A DNA stretch of 64,000 bases, taken from NCBI GenBank assembly GCA_002493905.1, contig DLAJ01000025.1:89994-153993 (forward strand), read 5' to 3'. Position numbers and translations under genes: made by a program. A model generated the notes under the pieces. The model searched no databases. It saw nothing but the letters and a program-made list of their open reading frames with translations, and was not told the origin of the DNA. Below are positions 8,085-16,542 of the stretch, one piece after another; position 1 is the first letter of the stretch; each line of letters starts with the position of its first letter. The DNA comes from Lachnospiraceae bacterium UBA7050 (GTDB taxonomy: Bacteria > Bacillota > Clostridia > Lachnospirales > Lachnospiraceae).

Positions 8085-9179
8085 TTAAGGCTCCGAAAAG
8101 CGTTCGCTGCCGAGCCGGATGTTCAAGTATTTCGTATAAACACAAAAAGCCGCAGGCATGGGATATTTTTCCTCTGTTTCCCCTGCCCTGGCAAATAATA
8201 GGTGCGCATCACCTGAGTCAGGCTTTGGGGTCAGTTCGTCAACCCTGACCGCAAACCCCGCCATATACCATTCTTTATGGGTAAAAATGTGTCTGCCCCG
8301 CTCAAGTTCACGCACATAAACCGGTGCGTAACCCATTTCTTTTACAATACGGATAACTTCTTCCTTTGTACGGATGCCCTCCACCCACGGAAATTCATAC
8401 ATTCCTGCAAGCAGACCCTTATCCGGACGCTTGCGGATTGCGGTCTGGTCTTCATCCTGAAGAATCAGAATCGTATATTCCTCAATCGTCCTTTTCTTTT
8501 TAGGTTTTTTAACCGGATATGACAGCTCTTCGCCGCTCTCATGCGCCCGGCACCGGCTCTCCCACGGACATTCCGCGCAGTGAGGCGCGCCGTTCGGCAC
8601 ACAGACTGTTGCGCCAAGCTCCATCAAAGCTTGATTAAATGCGCCCGCACGCTCTTCCGGCATCACTTCCGAGATCTGCTGTTCCATCTCTCTTTTGGCG
8701 GACAGGGACAGAACATCCTTCGCATAACAGCATACCCGCGCAATCACGCGCAGCACATTGCCGTCCACTGCCGGATAAGGCAGCCCAAATGCGATCGAAG
8801 CTATCGCCCCCGCCGTATAACTGCCGATTCCCGGCAGCGCAAGAAGCTGTTCATAGGAAGCCGGCATTTCACCGCCGTATTGTTCCATAATCACGGCAGC
8901 CGCTTTCTTTAGATTGCGCGCACGGTTATAATAGCCCAGCCCTTCCCACAGCTTCAAAAGCCTGTCATCTTCCACTTCAGAAAGGCTCTTTATGTCGGGC
9001 AGGGCAGCCATGAACCGCTCATAATAAGGCTTCACGGCCTCCACGCGCGTCTGCTGGAGCATGATTTCCGATACCCACACGCGGTAAGGTGCAGGCTGTT
9101 CCCTCCATGGCAGGATTCGTGCATGTTTATCATACCATTCCAACAGGGACGGTACAAGGTCTTTCAGTGCATTTTTCAT
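8085..9179 (-). CDS. mutY: A/G-specific adenine DNA glycosylase
   Basis: About 364 residues. It removes adenine mispaired with 8-oxoguanine. Visible features: catalytic Glu in VWVSEIMLQQT, helix-hairpin-helix LPGIGSYTAGA, catalytic Asp in PAVDGNVLRV, and the 4Fe-4S ligands C-x6-C-x2-C-x5-C (CVPNGAPHCAECPWESRC). A C-terminal MutT-like domain follows (EEYTILILQDEDQTAIRKRP, then GLLAGMYEFPWV). I chose the ATG at 9179 because GGAG lies six bases upstream; the frame is open further but would overlap the 5'-nucleotidase gene. Confidence 0.95.
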   Translation of the reverse strand: MKNALKDLVPSLLEWYDKHARILPWREQPAPYRVWVSEIMLQQTRVEAVKPYYERFMAALPDIKSLSEVEDDRLLKLWEGLGYYNRARNLKKAAAVIMEQYGGEMPASYEQLLALPGIGSYTAGAIASIAFGLPYPAVDGNVLRVIARVCCYAKDVLSLSAKREMEQQISEVMPEERAGAFNQALMELGATVCVPNGAPHCAECPWESRCRAHESGEELSYPVKKPKKKRTIEEYTILILQDEDQTAIRKRPDKGLLAGMYEFPWVEGIRTKEEVIRIVKEMGYAPVYVRELERGRHIFTHKEWYMAGFAVRVDELTPKPDSGDAHLLFARAGETEEKYPMPAAFCVYTKYLNIRLGSERFSEP

Positions 9180-9204
9180 ACTGTACTCCATTATGGCGGA
9201 CTTT

Positions 9205-10113
9205 TTATGCAGAATTTTTGTATGGTACGCGTGCCGTCGGGACAACCGCTGCCGCCTGCATAGTATGCGCAGGCTGATCGTCAAAGAAAATCTGCGCACC
9301 AAACGCTTTCAGCACTTCTTTTTTGGAAATCCCGCCCAGGAAAAATGCTTCGTCAATCCGTACATTCCAAGCGCGCAGCGTACGGATCACACGCTCATGT
9401 GCAGGCGCACTCCTTGAGGTAACGAGCGCGGTCCTAATTGGTGCGCACTCAGGCGGGAACTCTCTCTGTAAGTCGGAAAGTGCTTTTAAGAAACGTGCAA
9501 ACGGTCCTTCTCCCATTGGATTAGACGCATTGACAAGCTCATTTTGTTCAAACGCATGCAGTCCTTTTTCCTGAAAAATACGTTCCGACGCATCCGAAAA
9601 CAGCACGGCGTCCCCGTCGAAGGCAATCCTTATGCAGTCGGGCATCCTGCTTTCCTCATACGTATGCACGCCATCCGCACAGACGATTCCAGCTGCAATT
9701 CCCGAATCAATTGCCTTCTGTACGTCGTTTTCATCTGCGGAAAGGAATAAGTCCGTCTCAAATGCTTCCAGATACGGCGCAAGAGACGCGCCGCCAGCTA
9801 AGACTGCCCTCGTGATATTCAGTCCGTATTCGTGAATCGAATGAAATACCCGAAGAGAGCTATCCGCGCTGTTGCGCGACATAATGATAACTTCGACGCG
9901 GTTCTCAAAGCCGGGCAGATGATTGACATTTAACAGCGCCCTTATCAGGCCAAATCCCGGTCCCGGCTTTAACAGGTCATGTTCATGTTCCAGCTGGTAA
10001 TTACAAAATGCGGAAACACCCTCCCGCTCAAACAGCGCATCTTCAAAGCTTAAGTCAAACAGCGCCCTTGTTGAAACGCCGATCACAAGTTTTCCATTTA
10101 ATTCATACGCCAT
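9205..10113 (-). CDS. Cytosolic 5'-nucleotidase (NT5C1 family)
   Basis: 302 residues from the ATG at 10113 (AAGGGGAT upstream). The sequence matches the family of eukaryotic cytosolic 5'-nucleotidase 1 and its bacterial relatives: KLVIGVSTRALFDL at the start, MSRNSADSSLRVFHS, TRAVLAGG near residue 105, and the acidic IAFDGDAVLFSD. The family dephosphorylates nucleoside monophosphates. The C-terminal FFLGGISKKEVLKAFG and IFFDDQ also fit. It lies directly upstream of mutY on the same strand, about 25 bases apart. Substrate preference is not deducible. Confidence 0.85.
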   Translation of the reverse strand: MAYELNGKLVIGVSTRALFDLSFEDALFEREGVSAFCNYQLEHEHDLLKPGPGFGLIRALLNVNHLPGFENRVEVIIMSRNSADSSLRVFHSIHEYGLNITRAVLAGGASLAPYLEAFETDLFLSADENDVQKAIDSGIAAGIVCADGVHTYEESRMPDCIRIAFDGDAVLFSDASERIFQEKGLHAFEQNELVNASNPMGEGPFARFLKALSDLQREFPPECAPIRTALVTSRSAPAHERVIRTLRAWNVRIDEAFFLGGISKKEVLKAFGAQIFFDDQPAHTMQAAAVVPTARVPYKNSA

Positions 10114-10220
10114 AATGTCATCCCCTTTTTCGTATCGAACATCAGTTCCGAATATATGTTCTATTTTAGGACATTTTTCTTCATAATGCAAGTACGAAAA
10201 AGCATGCTCAGGCGTTCGTT

Positions 10221-10817
10221 TTACCGCAGACGGTTACATTCATATCTCTGGAAAGTCTGCAGACAGTTCTGAATCTGGCGGTACCGTTCCTCCAAATCCG
10301 CTGAATCTACCTCAATATCCAGAGATACGGCAATCGTATTCAGCATTTCCTGTGTCACCCTGTCATGAAGCGCAGAAAAAATATTCATTTTCTGCTCATA
10401 CGTGTCGGCGTCGAGAAATGCGAGTACATCCGCATCGATCATTCCATCTGCATCCGCATCCGCATCCGCATCAATCATTCTATCTGCATCCGCGTCGGTC
10501 TTCCTGTCCGCATTTTCGTCTTTCTCCGTCATCTGCTCCGGCGCCAAAGGGGTCCCCTGCTCTACTTTATATGACTGGTCAGGTGTTTCGTCAATCAGCT
10601 CAAAGCGGTAGCGCTGCCCTGCATCTGGATATTTCGCTCGGTCAACCTCGCTCATAAACATGGAAAGCGGCCTTACATAAATGGTAAACGGCGGATAAAG
10701 CGCCTGATAGACCACCTGCTCGCTCTCATCTTCAGAACTTCGGGCAATTGCAAGTACCTGATAACAGTTTCCCTTAAAATGCCGGTATCTCTCGTATGCT
10801 TTCGGAATATGACGCAT
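10221..10817 (-). CDS. DUF1653-containing protein with Asp/Ala repeat
   Basis: 198 residues; AAGGAGG lies six bases before the ATG. The N-terminal 75 residues are a DUF1653 domain (YRHFKGNCYQVLAIARSSED, VVYQALY, FTIYVRPLSMFMSEVD), a small beta fold of unknown role. A low-complexity linker follows, built from repeated Asp-Ala with Met-Ile-Asp (about residues 105-132), encoded by a run of GCATCC-like hexamers that is prone to slippage. The last 60 residues are helical. Many DUF1653 proteins consist of the domain alone, so the tail is an addition. Confidence 0.8.
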   Translation of the reverse strand: MRHIPKAYERYRHFKGNCYQVLAIARSSEDESEQVVYQALYPPFTIYVRPLSMFMSEVDRAKYPDAGQRYRFELIDETPDQSYKVEQGTPLAPEQMTEKDENADRKTDADADRMIDADADADADGMIDADVLAFLDADTYEQKMNIFSALHDRVTQEMLNTIAVSLDIEVDSADLEERYRQIQNCLQTFQRYECNRLR

Positions 10818-10985
10818 AGAAATCCTCCTTATATATTGAGATCAGAAACGCTTTGCGTTCTTTTATCCCATCATACTCCATTCATACCTGATTGTCATGT
10901 CCTATTTATCGTGATGATAACCATTCATTTTTATGAATTAATTTTGCCGCACTCCGCAAATGCAGTCTTTTATCCACATCCCCGC

Positions 10986-11441
10986 TTAAAAACTCAGCTT
11001 TACGCAGACCGTGCTTTTTTTATCGGGAAAGCTTAAAATTTCCAGTCCTTCCAGCAGTGACTCGCGCTCCATTCCGCTCATACGGCCGATTCCCGCATGA
11101 TGGACCTCGAGGCGGTATTCCCTCATGCCGTCCGGCTGTGTAATCCTCGTAAGATTCATGCCGCTGTTATCAAGTCCATAACGGACAAGCAGCCCATGCA
11201 CCTCATCCCTGTACTCATTTTCCATCTCGTTATACGCCGTCTCGTCATATCCCCCGCCGTACGCCCCATTTCCCTGCACATGCAGCGTAATGCAGAGCAG
11301 ACAGACCACAACAAAAAGAAGCAGGATCAGCGCATCAGTACCGCGTCCCTTTCTCTCCGGGACTTTCCGGTGTCTTAGCGCCGCATTTCTGCTTCTCCTT
11401 TTTTCTTCCTCTCTGGAATAAAGCTCCATTCTCCTCATCAT
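10986..11441 (-). CDS. Small single-pass membrane protein, unknown
   Basis: 151 residues. A strongly basic N-terminus (EEEKRRSRNAALRHRK) leads into one hydrophobic helix (about 37-54, ALILLLFVVVCLLCITL), then an extracellular part of about 95 residues. Basic-inside topology suggests the C-terminus faces outside. GAGGGAAAAACG precedes the first ATG. I do not recognise a family. It lies alone between a DUF1653 gene and a GNAT gene. Confidence 0.55.
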   Translation of the reverse strand: MMRRMELYSREEEKRRSRNAALRHRKVPERKGRGTDALILLLFVVVCLLCITLHVQGNGAYGGGYDETAYNEMENEYRDEVHGLLVRYGLDNSGMNLTRITQPDGMREYRLEVHHAGIGRMSGMERESLLEGLEILSFPDKKSTVCVKLSF

Positions 11442-11573
11442 CGTTTTTCCCTCCCTGCCAGATCGGGCATTCTATGCCGTTCTCTGTTACCGTGCCAATT
11501 TACAGACACAGCATAACACCGTATGAGGGTAATTAAATGGACTTTAAGTTGGGTGAATTACGGTTTCATTTCA

Positions 11574-12065
11574 TCAAAATGTATTGTAGAATGTAAATCC
11601 AACTACATCTTTTTCTGTTGTGGTAAACGTATCATATTTTTCATTTGTGTACTCGCTGACAATCTGCTTCCAAAACTTCTGGGCAGGCAGATTATTAGCC
11701 CACTGTGATATTTCCCATCCGCCGGGAAACATATCAAAAATCTTCATAGCAGCCTCTTTACCAACTCCCCTCCGGCGATATTTTTTCATAACAAAAAATT
11801 CCGCTATATTGTGTGGATCAGACAAATCATGATATTCACAACAGGACCTTACTAAAACTAAACCGGCAAGTTTTTCATCAACCCTGATAAAGAAAGGATA
11901 CCTGCCTTCCTCATTCCAATAGTCGTCAATACGTGGATAACCAAAGTATCCATATTCATTGATGTCATCATCTGAAAACTCGGAAAAATCATATTTATAT
12001 AATTCCATCATCTGAGTAAAAACAGATTTTTGTTCCATCAATATCGGTTCAATACTAATATTCAT
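11574..12065 (-). CDS. GNAT family N-acetyltransferase
   Basis: 163 residues; GGAGG lies six bases before the ATG. The acetyl-CoA motif is clear (KYRRRGVGKEAAMKIFDMFP, preceded by the strand IAEFFVMK), and the last strand region includes NLPAQKFWKQI. The acceptor is unknown; the family acetylates amines on antibiotics, polyamines or proteins. No operon partner is evident. Confidence 0.8.
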   Translation of the reverse strand: MNISIEPILMEQKSVFTQMMELYKYDFSEFSDDDINEYGYFGYPRIDDYWNEEGRYPFFIRVDEKLAGLVLVRSCCEYHDLSDPHNIAEFFVMKKYRRRGVGKEAAMKIFDMFPGGWEISQWANNLPAQKFWKQIVSEYTNEKYDTFTTTEKDVVGFTFYNTF

Positions 12066-12122
12066 AACCTACCTCCGTAAATCCCGGTTCTTTGAAAAAT
12101 AAAACGATAAATGGGAATTTGT

Positions 12123-12248
12123 CTATTTGCTTTTCCGCTTTACGTCGTCCATTTCTGCAATAAGTTCAGCTAACGGACGATATTCACCGCCCCACCATTC
12201 AAAGACGTGCATACCCTCATCTTCAATTACTGATTCTGTAAGTGTCAT
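12123..12248 (-). pseudogene. Fragment of a decayed gene, 41-residue remnant
   Basis: From an ATG at 12248 the frame encodes 41 residues (MTLTESVIEDEG, then HVFEWWGGEYRPL) to a stop at 12123. The same frame continues upstream through TCKTV, is broken by one TGA, and then reads LGKSIRGKEWGAIVG up to the end of the peptidase gene at 12314. It looks like the 3' end of a gene with a nonsense change and a lost 5' end. No family is recognised. A short real gene starting at 12248 cannot be excluded, although no good ribosome binding site is seen. Confidence 0.45.
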
Positions 12249-12313
12249 AACAGTCTTGCAGGTTCATCCAACTATCGCACCCCATTCTTTCCCTCGGATG
12301 CTTTTACCCAGTA

Positions 12314-13399
12314 TTATGATACTCCCGATTCGAGTATTTCTATTCTCGGAACGTCACAGTCTATCTCCATCCACGCCCCGGTAGGAAGTATAGTCATAGG
12401 CGTTCTGTGAATGTAATCCACATTTTCCAATATGACCATGTCCGGTCTGTGAACTTCCTTACAGATAACCTTTATGATCGTTTCCTCATTGTCCTCATCC
12501 AGAGGGCCTGTGATCACAGCTTTCGCCTTATCAAAAACTCCGGCCGCGGCAAATGCACGAAGTTGATGTAATCCGGCTAATTTACTGCCGTAAATGCTAT
12601 CGTGTTCCAACGCGATAATGGAATCTTCCCATATATCGGGACCGGGGAAATACTTCGTCCCCATGATCTGCCAAAGAGGGCCTCCGCAAACCGCGATAAC
12701 ATGGCCCCTGACCCTTCCGGACCCCTGCAATACCTTGTAGCCGGTTCCGGGTGTCCATGGAATTATATCTTTCGGATCATCAATCTCGTCATTATCCAAA
12801 AAGCGTTCATATTGAACTTCTTTCGATCCCTCTTTGACGGTGTATGTTGTAGTCCAGTCAATCGGTGTATTCTTTTCCGCAGGTTTAATTTCGCCGATCA
12901 CCTCATTCGAAAACAATGTTCGTCTGATTGCCGCTTCCGTATACTCATCCAGTTTCCCTGGCTGTGCGAGCGGGGTCAGAACAGTGGGACCGTAATAAGC
13001 ACGGACGCCTGCATATGCAAAAACAGCCATCCATGTAGCAATATCGGAAAAACCCATAAATACCTTGGGATGATCATGAATGACCTGCGAATCGATATAC
13101 GGAAGAACACGATAGGAATCATCTCCACCTTGATTACAGATAATCCCTTTGATGGAATCATCCTTCAAAGCCCACATCAAATCCTCGGCTCTTTTCTCAG
13201 GATGCTCATAAAGATACTCGCTCCCTCTAAGCGCATTGGGAGTTTCAACAACTTTTACATGAAAGATTTTTTCGAACCTTCTTTTACCCAGCATATACCG
13301 GGGTATCATATCTTCATCCCCGGCACGGCCACCTGAAATTGAAATAAATGCTACTGTATCACCCTCGTTCAATTTGGACGGAATGATTAGATTTTTCAT
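12314..13399 (-). CDS. S66 family peptidase (LD-carboxypeptidase / MccF-like)
   Basis: 361 residues; AAGGAGG precedes the ATG at a good distance. The N-terminal half shows VAFISISGG, ICNQGGDDSYRVLPYID and the nucleophile Ser in FMGFSDIATW (near residue 118). The C-terminal half has an acidic segment (IIALEHDS) and the His region (DYIHRTPMTILPTGAWMEID). S66 enzymes either cleave the L,D bond of peptidoglycan tetrapeptides or inactivate microcin-C-like compounds. The length and the Tyr-Ile-His form are closer to MccF-like members. It is isolated, so immunity or detoxification is only a guess. Confidence 0.85.
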   Translation of the reverse strand: MKNLIIPSKLNEGDTVAFISISGGRAGDEDMIPRYMLGKRRFEKIFHVKVVETPNALRGSEYLYEHPEKRAEDLMWALKDDSIKGIICNQGGDDSYRVLPYIDSQVIHDHPKVFMGFSDIATWMAVFAYAGVRAYYGPTVLTPLAQPGKLDEYTEAAIRRTLFSNEVIGEIKPAEKNTPIDWTTTYTVKEGSKEVQYERFLDNDEIDDPKDIIPWTPGTGYKVLQGSGRVRGHVIAVCGGPLWQIMGTKYFPGPDIWEDSIIALEHDSIYGSKLAGLHQLRAFAAAGVFDKAKAVITGPLDEDNEETIIKVICKEVHRPDMVILENVDYIHRTPMTILPTGAWMEIDCDVPRIEILESGVS

Positions 13400-13430
13400 T
13401 TTGCATCCTCCTTAAGCTTCAATTTTCCGG

Positions 13431-13634
13431 TTAAAAGAAATAGGAAATGCAATACAGTTCTTGCTTCTGTCGCTCAGACATCAGCCATATTCTACCGCTG
13501 ATTAACTTACCACTATTATAAAGTCTTACTTGAATTTCTGTTTGAAGCACTTTTGTTATAACGCTTAATATATCTTCTGTATTTTCCCAAAAAATAGTAC
13601 AACTGGTAATGCGATCGTTCTCACTTTTCGCCAT
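13431..13634 (-). CDS. Small hypothetical protein, 67 residues
   Basis: 67 residues with a good ribosome binding site (GAGGTGA before the ATG). The content is mixed alpha/beta (SCTIFWENTEDILSVITKV, then VRLYNSGKLISGRIW). No family is recognised; the size recalls small accessory proteins of conjugative or transposable elements. It lies next to a RibD-like pseudogene, so this 13.4-13.9 kb patch may be a scar of past insertion or deletion. Confidence 0.45.
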   Translation of the reverse strand: MAKSENDRITSCTIFWENTEDILSVITKVLQTEIQVRLYNSGKLISGRIWLMSERQKQELYCISYFF

Positions 13635-13655
13635 ACTGTCACCTCAAACACCGAT

Positions 13656-13883
13656 TTATCTTCGTGTATAAATTAAATCTACCATCCCATTATAGGACTG
13701 TGTATTCAACAATCTCAATTTCATCTCATACTTTCCGTTTTCAAAAAGCCGAATGCCAGAACCTAAAAGCGTCGGAATTACGGTGATATAAATTTCCATG
13801 TCCCTTCAGCCAATCAACGCCGCCCTTATTATCTCAATATATCCGTCAAGACTCATTGCGATAAATAAGCTTATTTTTCTCAT
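13656..13883 (-). pseudogene. Remnant of a dihydrofolate reductase / RibD C-terminal family gene
   Basis: The 5' part begins MRKISLFIAMSLDGYI, the usual start of this family. After a one-base shift it continues DNKGGVDWLKGHGN. The sequence then jumps in frame to the family's C-terminal end (EIYITVIPTLLGSGIRLFE, later TQSYNGMVDLIYTRR) before TAA at 13656. About 100 middle residues are missing. The combination of frameshift and internal deletion makes it non-functional. A functional C-terminal peptide is unlikely. Confidence 0.85.
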
Positions 13884-13911
13884 GTTTTTTATCTCCTGAC
13901 TTGTGAGCCGC

Positions 13912-14340
13912 TCATTTTTTCCAAATCATTATATATTCTTTTTGATCCGTATGATCATCCGTGTTTTCAGATTGAATCACAAACTGTTCCCTTTGATAAA
14001 ATTGTATTGCACGAGTATTCTTTTGATAAACACACAAACTCATTTTAGATTTCACACTTTTTGCATACTCTAACAGATGTTTTCCGATACCATTTGATTG
14101 AGCGCCTTCCCTTACAAAAATCCCTTCAATATGCTCATTCGATAATCCAATAAATCCATCTATCTGCTTTGCAGCGTCATCTTCATACACATATATTTCT
14201 GCTTGTGGCAAAGCACTTCTTACCATTTCATAATGATCTATCCAATATTCTTTTGGAATGAAGTAATGTGCTTTCATGTTTGTATCAAGCCATATCTGCA
14301 TGATAGCAGTTAAATCATTTTCCATAAATGCCCTGATCAT
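13912..14340 (-). CDS. GNAT family N-acetyltransferase (YjaB-like)
   Basis: 142 residues; GGGAGA lies before the ATG. The start IRAFMENDLTAIMQIWLDTN and the acetyl-CoA loop EGAQSNGIGKHLLEYAKS are typical, followed by SLCVYQKNTRAIQFYQREQF. It resembles small acetyltransferases of the YjaB group. It follows the MATE gene by about 35 bases on the same strand, so it may be co-transcribed with the efflux pump and share its TetR control; a role in drug modification is an inference. Confidence 0.8.
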   Translation of the reverse strand: MIRAFMENDLTAIMQIWLDTNMKAHYFIPKEYWIDHYEMVRSALPQAEIYVYEDDAAKQIDGFIGLSNEHIEGIFVREGAQSNGIGKHLLEYAKSVKSKMSLCVYQKNTRAIQFYQREQFVIQSENTDDHTDQKEYIMIWKK

Positions 14341-14375
14341 AACAATTTATCTCCCTGACAGCTCCATGGAAACCC

Positions 14376-15719
14376 CTATGAAAATAACATCTTCCGCTTC
14401 CTCAGATACTGATACGCCGCGGCACAGATGATAACGGACAGCAGTGAGCCCCCCGACGCCGCGAGTCCCATCGGAAATAAGGTGTCCGCAAAAAATTTTG
14501 AAGCAAGATAAGCGCCCGGAATACGTACAAGGACGATTGCCAGAAAATTGTGCAGAAACGAAATTCCCGACTTTCCGTAAGCGCAGAAATATCCGCTGAA
14601 GCAGAAATGGATGCCTGCAAAAATACAGTCCCATATGTACCCGCGGATATAAGTGCCGCCGAGTCTGACCACTTCCGGGCTGTTTTCTTTTACAAACGAT
14701 CCGACGATTGGTTCCGCCCAAAGCTGGACCACAGCCACGACAACGATTCCGAATCCCGTTGTAAGAAACGTCCCATAGCGCAGGGTGCGCGCTGCCCGGT
14801 CATGCTTCCCCGCCCCGATATTCTGCGCTGACAATGCGGAAACCGCGGAGAGCATGGACGACGGCACAAGAAACACGACACCGATCACCTTTTCCACAAT
14901 CCCGACCGCCGCCGCATCATTAAGTCCTCTGCGGTTTGCGATCACAGTCACCACAATGAACGCAATCTGGATAAAACCGTCCTGCAGCGCTACCGGTATG
15001 CCGATCTTTAATACCTTTCCCATGACGCTGCGCTTCGGTCTGAAATCGCTTTTTTGAAGAGACAGCCCCGTCTTTTTTTTACGGATCACGATCAGTGCCG
15101 TGATCACGCTGACTGTCTGCGCAAGCGTCGTCCCAAGCGCAGCCCCCGCCGGTCCAAGATGAAATACGCCGATCAGCAGATAATCTAATGCAATATTGAT
15201 CACACATGCGACCGCAATAAAATACATGGGACTTTTGGAATCCCCAAGCCCGCGGAAAACGGAACTGATGATATTGTACGCCGTGATAAACGGAATGCCG
15301 ATAAAGCAGATCGTGAGATATGCCGTTGTGCCCGGAACCGCCTCTCCGGGTGTGGACATTACCCTGACGATGGGCGAAACAAGCGCAAGCAGCAGCACCG
15401 TAGCCGCTGCCGATACCAGCATGAACAGCGTCACCGTGTTCCCGACCGCTGCCGACGCTTCTCTCCTTTGCTCCGCACCGACCGCCTGTCCGATCATGAC
15501 CGTGGACCCCATCGCCAGACCTACGATCATGACCGTCAGCATATGCATGACCTGACTGCCGACCGAAACAGCGGTAATGCTGTCCACGCCGTTAAACTGA
15601 CCGATGATAAACAGATCCGCCATCCCGTACAGAGTCTGTAAAAAATAAGACAGAAGATAGGGGAGTGAAAAACAAACAATATTCTTAAATACGCTTCCTG
15701 AAGTCAGATTTTTTTCCAT
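14376..15719 (-). CDS. MATE family multidrug efflux transporter
   Basis: 447 residues with about twelve transmembrane helices in two MatE repeats. Typical elements: IVCFSLPYLLSYFLQTLYGMAD at the first helix, GSTVMIGQAVGAEQ near residue 90, and SALSAQNIGAGKHDRAART in the second half. The family uses sodium or proton gradients to export cationic drugs. It is divergent from a TetR regulator, with a perfect 15-base palindrome between the two genes, so drug-induced derepression is likely. The ribosome binding site is weak. Confidence 0.9.
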   Translation of the reverse strand: MEKNLTSGSVFKNIVCFSLPYLLSYFLQTLYGMADLFIIGQFNGVDSITAVSVGSQVMHMLTVMIVGLAMGSTVMIGQAVGAEQRREASAAVGNTVTLFMLVSAAATVLLLALVSPIVRVMSTPGEAVPGTTAYLTICFIGIPFITAYNIISSVFRGLGDSKSPMYFIAVACVINIALDYLLIGVFHLGPAGAALGTTLAQTVSVITALIVIRKKKTGLSLQKSDFRPKRSVMGKVLKIGIPVALQDGFIQIAFIVVTVIANRRGLNDAAAVGIVEKVIGVVFLVPSSMLSAVSALSAQNIGAGKHDRAARTLRYGTFLTTGFGIVVVAVVQLWAEPIVGSFVKENSPEVVRLGGTYIRGYIWDCIFAGIHFCFSGYFCAYGKSGISFLHNFLAIVLVRIPGAYLASKFFADTLFPMGLAASGGSLLSVIICAAAYQYLRKRKMLFS

Positions 15720-15776
15720 TTACCCGTGTACTTTTTCCCTTTGCCTTCCGGAGACTAATGATAACGAGTTTATTAT

Positions 15777-15799
15777 ATCATGAATCTGCGATTCATGAT
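15777..15799. repeat. Perfect 10-base palindrome with three-base loop
   Basis: ATCATGAATC, TGC, GATTCATGAT. It lies in the divergent MATE/TetR intergenic region, on the MATE side, next to two TATAAT-like boxes on the minus strand. It could be a hairpin of the kind found elsewhere in this window or a second regulator site. Confidence 0.6.
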
Positions 15800-15868
15800 T
15801 GACATTCGCCGCTCGCTCTCACTAACGCTCATTATATCATGCCCGTCAACATGCCTCAATAAAAAGTA

Positions 15869-15897
15869 TTGACAGTTTGAACACCGTTCAATATACT
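15869..15897 (+). promoter_or_regulatory. Promoter of the TetR gene with built-in operator
   Basis: TTGACA (15869-15874), 17 bases, TATACT (15892-15897). The spacer contains the perfect palindrome TTGAAC-ACC-GTTCAA (15877-15891), a shape typical of TetR-family operators. A repressor bound there would cover the promoter, so autorepression is expected. Confidence 0.8.
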
Positions 15898-15933
15898 GGA
15901 GACAGGGAATTAAAATGTGTGGAGGATTCCATT

Positions 15934-16512
15934 ATGGCAAAAAGCAAAGGGGTAAAAGAACATATCATCGAAGTTACAACAGATCTGATCCTGAAATATG
16001 ACGGTGACACCGACCGCATTACTGCCCGCATGATCGCAGGAAAGGCAGATATTGCGCTCGGACTGATCAATTATCATTTCGGCAGTAAGGAAAATCTGAT
16101 CACCGAATGCGTACAGCGCATCATCGGAAAGGTTGTTTCTTCTTTCCAGATGACGCAGACTTATGAGACGGACAAAGAACGCCTTACCGCATGGGCGGTT
16201 TCCGTGTTCAACTTTCTTTTTACCCATTCCGCCATGTCCCATATTTCCATCCTGGGTGACCTGCAGGCATATACGCCGCGCTGCAACTCCGTGCTCACCC
16301 AGCGCGGCTTTCTCTTTGCCCTGAAAAACGACGTCGCGGACGATGATCGGGCAATCCTCGCTTTCACGCTTCTGTCCGCTATGCAGACTGCTTTTCTCGG
16401 CGGCAGCACAGCGGGAATGCTGCTCGGCTTTGATCTCTCCACTCCCGACGGACGCGCCGCCTATATTACGAAATTAGTAAATATGCTTTTTAACGGAGCG
16501 CAGTCCCTGTAA
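15934..16512 (+). CDS. TetR family transcriptional regulator
   Basis: 192 residues from the ATG at 15934, chosen because GGAGG lies eight bases upstream. The N-terminal DNA-binding domain includes HIIEVTTDLILKY, a helix-turn-helix near residues 25-50 (ARMIAGKADIALGLINYHF) and the Tyr-His-Phe-Gly-Ser-Lys-Glu signature. The C-terminal ligand domain is not assignable. It is the only plus-strand gene before 54 kb and is divergent from the MATE gene; with the palindrome in its own promoter it is probably an autorepressor that also controls the pump. Confidence 0.9.
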   Translation: MAKSKGVKEHIIEVTTDLILKYDGDTDRITARMIAGKADIALGLINYHFGSKENLITECVQRIIGKVVSSFQMTQTYETDKERLTAWAVSVFNFLFTHSAMSHISILGDLQAYTPRCNSVLTQRGFLFALKNDVADDDRAILAFTLLSAMQTAFLGGSTAGMLLGFDLSTPDGRAAYITKLVNMLFNGAQSL

Positions 16513-16542
16513 CTCTCTGCGGACTCACAGATTTCAGCATTT

